Notes: generated by a model from the sequence alone, not told the origin. A DNA stretch of 64,000 nt from Faecalibacterium sp. An121 (GCF_002160915.1 NZ_NFLM01000005.1:84459-148458), one strand, 5' to 3'; shown: positions 55,701 through 64,000, counted from the first letter of the stretch. Numbers and translations are program-made.

Positions 55701-58022
55701 ATGGGTATGGATTATTCCCGCGCAGCGGACTGGATCGTAGCAGAAAACACCTTTGATCCCGAGCATCTGGGCAAATGCGAGTCGGTCATGTGCCAGGGCA
55801 ACGGCTATCTCTGCCTGCGCAACGCCACCGATGAGTTCAACCCCGGCGAACAGCGGGATCTGTTTGTGGCAGGCACCTTCAACAAATTCGATGACAACGA
55901 GGTGACCGAGCTGCCCAACGCTGCCGACATCTCCCGGCTGGACCTGCGGCTGGACGGGGTGCGCTTCAGTCTGCTGACCGGCAAGGTGGAATCCTATGAC
56001 CGGGCCCTCCACCTGAAAAACGGCGAGACAGTCCGCCGGGTGGTGTGGGCCGCCCCCAACGGCAAGCGCTATCAGCTGGTGTTCAGCCGGTTCGTTTCGA
56101 TGGAGCGCCTGCACCTCATCGCTCAGAAACTCAGCGTCACCCCTCTGGACGGGGCGATGACGCTGGACATTGCCGGCGGCATCAACGGCCAGATGAACAA
56201 CGGCGGCAGCCAGCACTTCTCCGAAGGGGACAAGCGCCTGTTTGAAGGCCGTCATATGCAGTACATCCAGACCACCGGGCAGTCGAACATCGACTTTGTG
56301 TTCAACACCACCTTCTCCTTTGCCATGGACGGCGTGCCCCAGGAGGAAAAGGGCTTCATCGTCATGGACCGCCGGATCATCAAGCAGGAGTACCAGGTGG
56401 CCATCCCCGCCGGCAAGACCCTGACGGTGCAGAAGCTGTCCACCGTCTACACTTCCCGCGACCGGGACAGCGAAGGTCTGGACCTGGCCGCCTTGCAGAA
56501 CAAGGCGCTGGCCGGCCAGGAGGAAGCCTGCGCCCTGGGCTACGACGCCCTGCTGGCGGAGAGCGCCAAGGCCTGGGCCGCCAAAGTGTGGGACAATGTG
56601 CCGGTCACCATCCACGCGGCCGACCCCTTTGACCAGCTGGCCATCCGCTTTGCGCAGTACCACCTGTATGTCATGACCCCCGCCCACGACAACCGGATGA
56701 ACGTGGGCGCCAAGGGCCTGTCGGGCGAGGGCTACAAGGGCCACACCTTCTGGGATACCGAGATGTTCGTGCTGCCCTACTTCATTTACAGCGCCCCCGA
56801 GATCGCCCGCAGCCTGGAGGAGTACCGCTGGCTGAGCCTGCCCGGCGCCCACAAGAAGGCTGCCGGCAACCACTACGAGGGCGCCCAGTTCCCCTGGGAG
56901 TCCGCCTGGATCGACGACGGCGAGGTGACCCCCGTGTGGGGCGCGGCCGACATTGTCACCGGCCTGCCCACCAAGATCTGGTCCGGCTTCATTGAGCAGC
57001 ACATCACCGCCGACGTGGCCTACGGCGCCTGGGAATACTACCAGGCCACCGGCGACCAGGATTTCATGGACCGCTGCGGCTACGAGCTGATCCTGGACAC
57101 CGGCAAATTCTGGGCCAGCCGCCTGGAGGAAGGCCAGGACGGCAAGCTGCACATCAACGACGTGGTAGGCCCCGACGAGTACAAAGAGCACGTGGATGAC
57201 AACGCCTTCACCAACTACATGGCCGCATGGAACATCCGCAAGGCGCTGGAGTACAGCCGTATGCTGAAGGCCAGCCGCCCCGATCTGTACCAGGCCCTGG
57301 ACACCAAGCTGGGCCTGACCGCCCTGGAGCCCCAGTGGGAGGACAAGCTCTCCCGCATCTACCTGCCCCAGCCCCGGGAAGATCTGGTCATCCCGCAGGA
57401 CCGCACCTATCTGACTTTGAAGGACATCGACCTGACCAAGTACAAGAACCAGCAGAACGTGGGCAGCATCTACCGCGACTACAACCAGGAGCAGATCACC
57501 CATATGCAGGTATCCAAGCAGGCCGACATCCTGATCATGTTCCTGCTGCTGGAGGACGAGTTTAGCGCGGAGGTCAAGCGGGCCAACTGGAGCTATTATG
57601 AGCCCCGCACCCTCCACGACTCCTCCCTGTCCCTGTCCACCCACTGCATCCTGGCCAACGACATGGGCAACCGGGATCTGGCTTACAGCCTGTTCCGCAG
57701 CGCGGCGGCCATCGACGTAGGCCCCAACATGAAGACCAGCGACGCGGGCATCCACGCAGGCTCGCTGGCAGGCATCTGGCAGTCGGTGGTGTTCGGCTTT
57801 GGCGGCGTGCGTATGCTGGACGGCAAGCTGCGCATCGACCCCGCCCTGCCCGACGCCTGGACCGGACTGGACTTCTTCCTCCACTGGCACGGCCAGAAAC
57901 TGCACGTCACCCTGACCCATCAGGCCGCAGAGATCCAGAATCTGACAGCCACCGCCCCGGTTACCTTCACCGTCCGCGGCACAGAATACCATGTGCAGGA
58001 CACCATCCGGGTGGAGCTGTGA
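55701..58022 (+). CDS. GH65 glycoside phosphorylase (alpha-glucobiose phosphorylase)
   Basis: A 773-residue inverting phosphorylase. It has an N-terminal beta-sandwich (to about 270), a linker, an (alpha/alpha)6 barrel and a C-terminal beta-sheet. The catalytic acid is E493 in VVGPDEYKEHVDDNAF; the preceding phosphate/sugar segments include GEGYKGHTFWDTEMFVLPYF and ISSDAGIHAGSLAGIWQ-like KTSDAGIHAGSLAGIWQ. GH65 phosphorylases split maltose, trehalose, kojibiose, nigerose or related disaccharides, giving beta-glucose-1-phosphate. Specificity cannot be judged by eye. The beta-phosphoglucomutase gene at the operon end fits exactly this product. AAGGAGGAACTT precedes the start. Confidence 0.93.
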   Translation: MGMDYSRAADWIVAENTFDPEHLGKCESVMCQGNGYLCLRNATDEFNPGEQRDLFVAGTFNKFDDNEVTELPNAADISRLDLRLDGVRFSLLTGKVESYDRALHLKNGETVRRVVWAAPNGKRYQLVFSRFVSMERLHLIAQKLSVTPLDGAMTLDIAGGINGQMNNGGSQHFSEGDKRLFEGRHMQYIQTTGQSNIDFVFNTTFSFAMDGVPQEEKGFIVMDRRIIKQEYQVAIPAGKTLTVQKLSTVYTSRDRDSEGLDLAALQNKALAGQEEACALGYDALLAESAKAWAAKVWDNVPVTIHAADPFDQLAIRFAQYHLYVMTPAHDNRMNVGAKGLSGEGYKGHTFWDTEMFVLPYFIYSAPEIARSLEEYRWLSLPGAHKKAAGNHYEGAQFPWESAWIDDGEVTPVWGAADIVTGLPTKIWSGFIEQHITADVAYGAWEYYQATGDQDFMDRCGYELILDTGKFWASRLEEGQDGKLHINDVVGPDEYKEHVDDNAFTNYMAAWNIRKALEYSRMLKASRPDLYQALDTKLGLTALEPQWEDKLSRIYLPQPREDLVIPQDRTYLTLKDIDLTKYKNQQNVGSIYRDYNQEQITHMQVSKQADILIMFLLLEDEFSAEVKRANWSYYEPRTLHDSSLSLSTHCILANDMGNRDLAYSLFRSAAAIDVGPNMKTSDAGIHAGSLAGIWQSVVFGFGGVRMLDGKLRIDPALPDAWTGLDFFLHWHGQKLHVTLTHQAAEIQNLTATAPVTFTVRGTEYHVQDTIRVEL

Positions 58023-58075
58023 GCCGGCGGGCAACCTGTCTAAAATATCGTGCTTGGTTTTGGTAAAAGCGCGAA

Positions 58076-58127
58076 TTGTATTCGAAAACGTTTTCGTATA
58101 CAATGAATGCAGCGAAAACGTTTTTGC
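58076..58127 (+). promoter_or_regulatory. Sugar-transporter promoter with two LacI operators (3 and 4)
   Basis: TTGTAT (58076-58081), a 17-base spacer and TACAAT (58099-58104). A perfect 14-base palindrome CGAAAACGTTTTCG (58083-58096) fills the spacer. A second operator, GCGAAAACGTTTTTGC (58112-58127), lies downstream of the -10, with centres 30 bases apart, nearly three helical turns. Confidence 0.8.
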
Positions 58128-58171
58128 GCCATGCAAAAGCGTGAAGGTAGAATTTGAAGGAGGCTATTATT

Positions 58172-59497
58172 ATGAAGAAGATCAATCGTCGTTCTTTCCT
58201 GGCTGCCTGCGGTGTTGCTGCCGCAGCCGCTGCGCTGACCGCCTGTGGCGGCTCCTCGTCCAGCTCCACGGCAGCTTCCACGGCTGCCTCGCAGGCCGGT
58301 TCTGCTGCCAGCGGTTCGGGCTCGGCTGATTTCAGCGGCCGCACCCTGACGGTGGGCATCTGGGGCGGCAACGACCAGGAGACCGCCGCCATCAACCAGC
58401 TGAAGGACAACTTTGAGGCCGAGCACGGCTGCACTGTGGAGCTGAAGGTCTACACCGACTTCAACACCCAGTTCCAGGCCGACCTGATCGGCCAGACCGC
58501 TCCGGACTGCTTCTACATCGACGGCGTCATGTTCCCCTTCTACGGCTCTCTGGGCGTCATGGATCCCCTGGACCCCGCCGAGTACGAGCTGGACGCCTTC
58601 TACCCCAACCTGGTCGAGGCTTTCACCAACGACGAGGGCACCCTCTGCGTGCCCAAGGACGTCTCGAGCCTGGCCACCTACTACAACATCGACCTGCTGG
58701 AAGCCTGCGGCTACACCGGTGACGACATCCCCGACGACTACGATGAATACATGGCTTTCCTGACCGACCTGCAGGCCAAGCTGGACGAGGTCTACGGCCC
58801 CAACCAGATCGCCGCCATGACCTACAACCAGGATCTGTCCCGCAACCTGTGCATCCTGCAGGACGGCGGCAACAGCCTGATCGACGCCGAGGGCAACGCC
58901 ACTCTGACCAGCGAGGGCATCGTGAACAATATGCAGTTCATCCTGGACTTCGTGGACGCCGGCGTGTGGAAGACCCCCGCTGACATCGGCCTGGGCTGGA
59001 ACGGCGAGGCCTTCGGCACCGGCAAAGTGGCCATCATGGAGGAAGGCAACTGGGTCTACGGCACCCTCCGGACCGATTACAGCGACATCAACTTCGGCGT
59101 CAAGCCCATGCCCATCTACAACGGCACCCAGTACTCCATGAGCTTCACCGTCGGCTACGGCATCTATGCCCTGAGCGAGAACAAGGATATGGCCTCCGCC
59201 TGGATCAAGTATGTCACCAGCGTGGACGGCGAGACCATCTGGTGCACCGGCGCAGGCTGCCTGCCCCCGCGCGGCGACGCCGCCGAGGCCATGGATGTGG
59301 AGAGCGATCCCGTGTGGGCCGTCCACTCCGCCATGATCGACTGCGCTCTGCCCTGGCAGCTGGGCAACAACGCCTCCATCATCAACACCGCCTACCAGAA
59401 CTACTTCCCCCTGGCCGTCAACGGCGAGATGACCGCGGCCGAGTTCCTGCAGGCTGCTCAGGATCAGGCAAACCAGGAGATCGCCAACGCCGGCTGA
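58172..59497 (+). CDS. Sugar ABC transporter substrate-binding lipoprotein (family 1)
   Basis: A 441-residue binding protein. The signal peptide has a twin-arginine pattern (KKINRRSFLAAC) and lipobox ALTAC, then a Ser/Ala tether. The folded domain runs in normal order: LTVGIWGGNDQETAAINQLK, DLIGQTAPDCFYIDGVMFPF, GLGWNGEAFGTGKVAIMEEG with NWVYG, and GYGIYALSENKDMASAWIKY. It belongs with MalE/UgpB-type proteins that bind oligosaccharides. It is the first gene behind the double operator, so expression should be induced by the sugar. AAGGAGGC supports ATG 58172. Confidence 0.92.
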   Translation: MKKINRRSFLAACGVAAAAAALTACGGSSSSSTAASTAASQAGSAASGSGSADFSGRTLTVGIWGGNDQETAAINQLKDNFEAEHGCTVELKVYTDFNTQFQADLIGQTAPDCFYIDGVMFPFYGSLGVMDPLDPAEYELDAFYPNLVEAFTNDEGTLCVPKDVSSLATYYNIDLLEACGYTGDDIPDDYDEYMAFLTDLQAKLDEVYGPNQIAAMTYNQDLSRNLCILQDGGNSLIDAEGNATLTSEGIVNNMQFILDFVDAGVWKTPADIGLGWNGEAFGTGKVAIMEEGNWVYGTLRTDYSDINFGVKPMPIYNGTQYSMSFTVGYGIYALSENKDMASAWIKYVTSVDGETIWCTGAGCLPPRGDAAEAMDVESDPVWAVHSAMIDCALPWQLGNNASIINTAYQNYFPLAVNGEMTAAEFLQAAQDQANQEIANAG

Positions 59498-59544
59498 TCC
59501 CTGCGGTGAAACGCTGAAACTGCAAGGGAATGGAGGAATCGCGT

Positions 59545-60501
59545 ATGCCAAAAGCATCCAAAGCGCAGACGCCTGACGCTGCTGCGATCCAGTTTGATAA
59601 ACGCCCCAGCAAACGCAAGCTGCAGGAATGGCGGCAAGGCTACCTGTTCCTGACGCCGGCAGTGATCGTTCTGGGCATCTTCATCGGCATTGCCGCCCTC
59701 TTCGTGGTGTACCTGTCCTTCCACAAGGTCAACCTTTTTACGGACAGCTATACATTTGTGGGGCTGGAGAACTACGCCCGCCTGTTCACCGACAACATGG
59801 CCCGCACAGCCCTGCTCAACACCCTGTCCTTCTCGGTGGTGGTGGTGCCCTGCCAGACCATCATCGCACTGGTGATCGCCAGCGTGCTGAACAGCAAGAT
59901 CCGCGGCAAGTACTTCTTCCGCACCGTCTATTTTCTGCCCACCCTGACCTCCAGCTCGGCGCTGACCATCATCTTCATGTTCATGTTCAGCGTCACCGGC
60001 CCCATCAATATGATGCTGATCAATGCCGGCATCCTGCCGGCGGGCGGCGGCATCAACTTTTTGGAGAACCCGGACTTTGCCCTCAAGGTCATCATGGTCA
60101 TGAACATCTGGTCCACCGTGCCCCAGTACACCACCATGTACCTGGCCAGCCTGCAGGATCTGCCCACCTCCCTGTATGAGGCTGCGGAGATCGACGGCGC
60201 CAACACACTGCAAAAGTTCACCAACATCACCGTTCCCTACCTCAAGCCCATCACCACCTATGTCCTGCTCACCGGCATCATCGGCACGTTGCAGATGTTC
60301 GATCAGGCCTACATCTTCTCCAACGGCTCGGGCGGCCCGGCCAACAGCACCCTGACCGTCTCCCTGATGGTCTACCGCTACGCCTTCGGCACCAACAACG
60401 CCATGGGCTACGCCGCGTGCATCGCCATCATCCTGGCCCTGGTCATCATGGCCGTGTCGATGATCGCCGAGAAGCTGAACAACTCCGAGAGATGGTATTA
60501 A
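59545..60501 (+). CDS. Sugar ABC transporter permease (MalF/UgpA type)
   Basis: A 318-residue permease with six helices. GYLFLTPAVIVLGIFIGIAA is the usual first helix, FVGLENYARLFTD the conserved loop and LPTSLYEAAEIDGANTLQKF with TNITVPYLKPIT the EAA motif. I start at ATG 59545, with GGAGG eight bases upstream; an ATG at 59530 overlaps the RBS itself. No ATPase gene accompanies the system here, so it must share a multifunctional MsmK-type ATPase encoded elsewhere. Confidence 0.93.
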   Translation: MPKASKAQTPDAAAIQFDKRPSKRKLQEWRQGYLFLTPAVIVLGIFIGIAALFVVYLSFHKVNLFTDSYTFVGLENYARLFTDNMARTALLNTLSFSVVVVPCQTIIALVIASVLNSKIRGKYFFRTVYFLPTLTSSSALTIIFMFMFSVTGPINMMLINAGILPAGGGINFLENPDFALKVIMVMNIWSTVPQYTTMYLASLQDLPTSLYEAAEIDGANTLQKFTNITVPYLKPITTYVLLTGIIGTLQMFDQAYIFSNGSGGPANSTLTVSLMVYRYAFGTNNAMGYAACIAIILALVIMAVSMIAEKLNNSERWY

Positions 60502-60514
60502 GGAGGCAGGAACG

Positions 60515-61345
60515 ATGAAAAAGAAAATGACAGTGGGCCGCGGCCTTCTGTATGCGGTCCTGATCGTGTATGCAGTGATCACGCTGTATCCCTTCCTGTG
60601 GATGGTGGCGGCCTCGTTCAAGCCCCTGCGGGAGATCGTGGGCGGCAACATGGCCCTGATCTCCGAGAACATGACCCTGGACAACTACGCCACCATTTTC
60701 GGCCACAGTTCCCTGTTCCCGCGGTGGTTCCTCAACTCGCTGTTCGTGTCGGTGGTGGGCACCGTCATCAACGTCTACATCAACTCGATGGCGGGCTACT
60801 CCCTCAGCCGGCTGAGCTTTCCCGGCCGGGACAAGATCTACCACGGCCTGCTGCTGCTCATGATGATCCCCGGCCAGGTGCTGCTGATCCCCAACTACCT
60901 TTTGTTGAAAGACTTCGGTATGCTGGACTCCTTCACGGCCCTCATCCTGCCCTCGGCGGCCAACATCGGCAACATCTTCCTGATGCGGCAGTTCTTCATC
61001 AACTTCCCCCGGGACGTGTGCGAAGCCGCTGAGATCGACGGCCTGAGCCGGTACGGTGTGTTCTTCCGCGTGGCCATGCCTCTGGCGCGGCCCACCATCG
61101 CCACCACCGCCATCTTTGGCTTCATGGGCTTCTGGAACGCCTTCACAGCTCCCATGCTGTACATCAAGACCGCGTCCAAGTACACCTTGACCCTCGGCTT
61201 GCAGAGCTTCCAGTCCCAGAACGCCGGCACCATGTGGAACCAGGTCATGGCTGCGGCCTGCATCTCGGTGCTGCCCATCATCATCCTCTATTTGATCTTC
61301 AACAAGTTCTTTATGGTTGGCCTCCGTATGGACGGCGAAAAGTAA
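60515..61345 (+). CDS. Sugar ABC transporter permease (MalG type)
   Basis: A 276-residue permease with six helices. LIVYAVITLYPFLWMVAASF is the MalG opening, and CEAAEIDGLSRYGVFFRVAM with PLARPTIATTAIFGFM is the EAA loop. It pairs with the preceding MalF-type subunit. TAAGGAGGCAG places the start at 60515. Confidence 0.93.
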   Translation: MKKKMTVGRGLLYAVLIVYAVITLYPFLWMVAASFKPLREIVGGNMALISENMTLDNYATIFGHSSLFPRWFLNSLFVSVVGTVINVYINSMAGYSLSRLSFPGRDKIYHGLLLLMMIPGQVLLIPNYLLLKDFGMLDSFTALILPSAANIGNIFLMRQFFINFPRDVCEAAEIDGLSRYGVFFRVAMPLARPTIATTAIFGFMGFWNAFTAPMLYIKTASKYTLTLGLQSFQSQNAGTMWNQVMAAACISVLPIIILYLIFNKFFMVGLRMDGEK

Positions 61346-61351
61346 AACCAC

Positions 61352-61405
61352 AGGGGACCGGTCACAGGCACGGTGTGCGCCACCGGCAGGCCGGTCCCCT
61401 TTTTA
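61352..61405 (+). terminator. Terminator-like hairpin after the transporter genes
   Basis: AGGGGACCGG pairs with CCGGTCCCCT, followed by T5, just before the GH13 gene. It may terminate partially, since GH13 and pgmB have no separate obvious promoter. Confidence 0.7.
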
Positions 61406-61438
61406 TGCCCAATTTTCCCTGGGCGACAAGGAGGACCT

Positions 61439-63127
61439 ATGAAAAAAGCATGGTGGAAGGAAAGCGTGGTCTACCAGATCTACCCCCGCAGCTTCCAGGA
61501 TTCCAACGGCGACGGCGTGGGCGACCTGCCCGGCATCCTGCGCCGTCTGGACTACCTGAAAGAGCTGGGCGTGGACGTGCTGTGGATCTCGCCCTTTTAC
61601 AAGTCCCCCGGCGGGGACAACGGCTACGACATCAGCGATTACCAGGCCATCCAGCCCGAGTTCGGCACCATGGAAGATTTTGACCGGCTGCTGGCCGGGG
61701 CCCACGCCCGGGGGATGCGGGTGGTGATCGACCTGGTGGTCAACCACACCTCCAAAGAGCATCCCTGGTTCATCGAGAGCCGCTCCAGCCGGGACAACCC
61801 CAAGCGGGACTATTACATCTGGCGGGACGGCAAAAACGGCGGCCCTCCCAACAACTGGGGCTCCAACTTTTCGGGCAGCGCCTGGACCCTGGACGAGACC
61901 ACCGGCCAGTATTACCTGCACACCTTCGGCGACTTCCAGCCCGACCTGAACTGGGATAACCCCGCCGTCCGGCAGGAAGTGTTCCGCATGATGCGCTGGT
62001 GGTGCGACAAGGGGGTGGACGGCTTCCGCATGGACGTCATCAGCATGATCAGCAAGACCCCCGAAATGCCGGACGGCGAACGGAAACCGGGCAGCAGCTA
62101 CGGCAGCTTTGCCCCCTATGTGGTCAACGGGCCCAACGTCCACGCTTACTTGCAGCAGATGAACCGGGAGGTGCTGTCTCAGTACGACCTGCTGACGGTG
62201 GGCGAGTGCTCGGGTCTGACGGTGGACCAGGCCTGCCGGTACGCCAACGCCGACGGCACCGAGCTGACCATGGCCTTCCAGTTCGAGCACATGGACCTGG
62301 ATGGCGGCGAAAGCTTCAAATGGAACACCCGCAAGATCGACCTTGTGGAGCTGAAAGCCCTGCTGACCAAGTGGCAGAAGGGCCTGGAGGACCGGGCCTG
62401 GAACAGCCTGTACTGGTGCAACCACGACCAGCCCCGCATCGTCTCCCGCATGGGGGACGACAGCACCCCCGCCCTGCGGGAAAAGAGCGCCAAGGCTCTG
62501 GCCCTCTGCCTGCACATGATGCAGGGCACCCCTTACGTCTACCAGGGCGAGGAGTTGGGGATGACCAACGTTCCTTTCGGAGGGCTGGAGGATTTCCGGG
62601 ATGTGGAGAGCATCAACGCCTATCACGAGCTGACCGCCAACCACACCTTCACCCCCCAGCGGATGCTGGAATGCCTGCGCTACAAGAGCCGGGACAACGC
62701 CCGCACCCCCATGCAGTGGGACAGCTCGGCAGGCGCGGGCTTTACCACCGGCACCCCCTGGATCATGATCAATCCCAACTATACCAGCCTCAACGCCGCC
62801 GAGCAGCTGGCCCGGCCCGACTCGGTCTTTCACTTTTACCAGGCCTTGATCCGGCTGCGCCACACCCATGAGATCATCGTCTACGGCAGCTACGACCTGC
62901 TGCTGCCCGATGATCCCCAGGTGTACGCCTACACCCGCACCCTGAACGGGCAAAAGCTGCTGTGCGTCTGCAACCTCACCGGCCGCCCCGCATCCTTTGC
63001 CCTGCCCGCCGGCTTTGCTGGGGTCAGGCTGCTCATTTCGGTGGGGGACGCCCCCAGCCTGGACGGCCAGGTCACCCTGGGTCCCTGGGACGGCTTTGCC
63101 CTGCTGCAAGACAACGCTGAACTGTAA
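61439..63127 (+). CDS. GH13 alpha-glucosidase (oligo-1,6-glucosidase type)
   Basis: A 562-residue alpha-glucosidase of the GH13_31/29 type: VVYQIYPRSFQDSNGDGVGD is the standard start, VVIDLVVNHTSKEHPWF the first conserved region. The nucleophile is D199 in GFRMDVI, the acid E256 in LTVGECSG and the third acid D330 in CNHDQPR. It lacks a signal peptide, so it hydrolyses imported oligosaccharides or trims them for the GH65 phosphorylase. The VI residues after the nucleophile Asp suggest alpha-1,6 or broad rather than strictly alpha-1,4 specificity. AAGGAGGACC precedes the start. Confidence 0.93.
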   Translation: MKKAWWKESVVYQIYPRSFQDSNGDGVGDLPGILRRLDYLKELGVDVLWISPFYKSPGGDNGYDISDYQAIQPEFGTMEDFDRLLAGAHARGMRVVIDLVVNHTSKEHPWFIESRSSRDNPKRDYYIWRDGKNGGPPNNWGSNFSGSAWTLDETTGQYYLHTFGDFQPDLNWDNPAVRQEVFRMMRWWCDKGVDGFRMDVISMISKTPEMPDGERKPGSSYGSFAPYVVNGPNVHAYLQQMNREVLSQYDLLTVGECSGLTVDQACRYANADGTELTMAFQFEHMDLDGGESFKWNTRKIDLVELKALLTKWQKGLEDRAWNSLYWCNHDQPRIVSRMGDDSTPALREKSAKALALCLHMMQGTPYVYQGEELGMTNVPFGGLEDFRDVESINAYHELTANHTFTPQRMLECLRYKSRDNARTPMQWDSSAGAGFTTGTPWIMINPNYTSLNAAEQLARPDSVFHFYQALIRLRHTHEIIVYGSYDLLLPDDPQVYAYTRTLNGQKLLCVCNLTGRPASFALPAGFAGVRLLISVGDAPSLDGQVTLGPWDGFALLQDNAEL

Positions 63128-63140
63128 AGGAGACAACGCT

Positions 63141-63785
63141 ATGAACTATCAGGCAATCATTTTCGATCTGGACGGGGTCATCTGCTCCACCGACGAATAC
63201 CACTACCAGGCATGGAAAAAAATGGCCGACGGGATGGGCATTCCCTTCGACCGCACCATCAACAACCGGCTGCGGGGGGTATCCCGCATGGAGAGCCTGG
63301 AGATCATCCTGGAGCAGTACCACGGCCCCGCCCTGAGCGAGGAGCGCAAGGTGGAGCTTGCCACTCAGAAAAACGACCTGTACCGGGAGAGCCTGCACCA
63401 GCTGTCCCCCGCCGACCTGTCCGCCGAGGTCAAGGATACCCTGGACGCCCTGCGGGCCGCCGGCCTCAAGCTGGCCATCGGCTCGTCCAGCAAGAACACC
63501 CAATTTATTCTGGGACAGCTGGGTCTGGGCAGCTACTTTGACGCCGTCAGCGACGGCAACAACATCACCCATTCCAAGCCCGACCCGGAGGTCTTTCTCA
63601 AGGCAGCCGGCATGCTGGGCCTCGAGCCCGCTGTCTGCCTGGTGGTGGAGGACGCCGTATCCGGCGCACAGGCCGGCCACGCAGGCGGCTTTGCCGTGGC
63701 CTGCGTAGGGGACGCTTCCCAGGCCGGCGCAGGCGATTACAACCTGTCCGCCTTCTCCGAACTGCGCGCCATCGCCCTGGGCTGA
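63141..63785 (+). CDS. pgmB: Beta-phosphoglucomutase
   Basis: A 214-residue HAD enzyme that converts beta-glucose-1-phosphate to glucose-6-phosphate through beta-glucose-1,6-bisphosphate. The nucleophile D9 and acid D11 are in IIFDLDGVICSTDEYHYQAW; RLRGVSRMESLEIIL is the cap-domain substrate loop; GSSSKN and KPDPEVFLKAA with VVEDAVSGAQAG carry the phosphate and magnesium sites. It closes the pathway, using the product of the GH65 enzyme. AAAGGAG supports the start. Confidence 0.95.
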   Translation: MNYQAIIFDLDGVICSTDEYHYQAWKKMADGMGIPFDRTINNRLRGVSRMESLEIILEQYHGPALSEERKVELATQKNDLYRESLHQLSPADLSAEVKDTLDALRAAGLKLAIGSSSKNTQFILGQLGLGSYFDAVSDGNNITHSKPDPEVFLKAAGMLGLEPAVCLVVEDAVSGAQAGHAGGFAVACVGDASQAGAGDYNLSAFSELRAIALG

Positions 63786-63806
63786 AAACCTTCCAAAGCC
63801 AAAACC

Positions 63807-63840
63807 GGCCCCGCGCCTGCATGGCGCGGGGCCATTGTTT
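63807..63840 (+). terminator. Terminator of the alpha-glucoside operon
   Basis: GGCCCCGCGCC pairs with GGCGCGGGGCC around TGCAT, followed by ATTGTTTT. Confidence 0.8.
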
Positions 63841-64000
63841 TGCGCCGCCCACATACAAACAATGCGGGGGCCGGCTTTGCAGCCGACCCCCGCAGAGGGA
63901 CCCTATCTTTCGTGACGCAAAAGTTCTTTTGTTTTGGTGCGATCAACAACAGAAGGAATATGGTTCTATTCCTCTTTGCCGCCACATCGGATGGGTGTTT
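63838..64000 (-). repeat. Dispersed structured repeat, copy 2 (truncated by the window end)
   Basis: Second copy of the element at 18728-18976. Bases 63885-64000 are identical to 18776-18891. The terminator-like stem is at 63864-63893, with loop TTGC instead of AAAT and the compensatory T-A pair. The copy continues beyond the window. Confidence 0.8.

Noticed and set aside
58172..59497. Circular permutation in the sugar-binding protein
   Set aside because: The order LTVGIWGG, then GQTAPDCFYID, then the late domain is that of ordinary family 1 proteins.
1..64000. CRISPR array, prophage, insertion sequence or toxin-antitoxin module
   Set aside because: No regularly spaced direct repeats, transposase, integrase or phage structural gene was seen.

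Overview
The window is GC-rich (roughly 60-65% by eye) and has strong purine-rich ribosome binding sites, consensus sigma-A promoters, intrinsic terminators, two T-box leaders, lipoprotein-anchored binding proteins and a CpsB/CpsD-type capsule cassette. This points to a high-GC Clostridia/Oscillospirales gut bacterium of the Faecalibacterium/Subdoligranulum/Gemmiger kind. The genus is an inference; no rRNA or marker gene settles it. I see no phage, insertion sequence or CRISPR array.

Layout. 0.2-1.6 kb: uronate isomerase. 1.8-4.0 kb: a TetR regulator coupled to an alpha/beta hydrolase, and an XRE regulator with a zinc-ribbon tail. 4.1-16.5 kb (minus strand): one exopolysaccharide operon running from CpsB phosphatase, LCP ligase, Wzz and CpsD kinase through a secreted protein of unknown function, the initiating sugar transferase, glycosyltransferases, a DUF115/GT42-like protein, a CMP-sugar synthetase, Wzy and Wzx, ending in a deletion-scarred pseudogene. 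16.8-18.7 kb: Bax-inhibitor-like protein and HemW. 18.7-19.8 kb: a dispersed structured repeat and a lipoprotein whose promoter spacer holds nine consecutive G. 19.9-23.3 kb: a NitT/TauT-type ABC importer divergent from a Crp/Fnr regulator. 23.4-26.3 kb: a GT2 glycosyltransferase, a flavin reductase and a split ThrE exporter. 26.4-33.7 kb: a structured intergenic element, then a methionine T-box driving MetQ-MetN-MetI, MetY, MetA, a P1 peptidase and a nitroreductase. 34.0-36.6 kb: an amino-acid ABC importer with ARG boxes. 36.7-43.8 kb: a 39-residue membrane protein, an orphan DnaK with an SseB/Sel1 partner, and a heterodimeric ABC exporter. 44.0-47.8 kb: FtsH, an HdeD-like protein, a trigger-factor-like paralogue and a DUF3592 protein. 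47.9-49.9 kb: tRNA-Leu(CAG), a tryptophan T-box and TrpB2. 50.1-53.6 kb: HMA protein, purine permease, DegV, VOC protein. 53.7-63.8 kb: a LacI-controlled regulon that imports an alpha-glucoside and degrades it by GH65 phosphorolysis, GH13 hydrolysis and beta-phosphoglucomutase. The window ends inside a second copy of the 18.7-kb repeat.

The most striking observation is that two substrate-binding lipoproteins from unrelated families, the methionine-type MetQ (27145-28017) and the polar-amino-acid-type protein (34043-34924), both look circularly permuted. In each, the half that is normally C-terminal comes first, directly behind the lipobox and linker, and the half that is normally N-terminal follows. 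The other binding proteins in the window have the usual order. Also notable are a probable phase-variable promoter at 19747-19774 and a dispersed repeat whose hairpin shows a compensatory base-pair change between copies.
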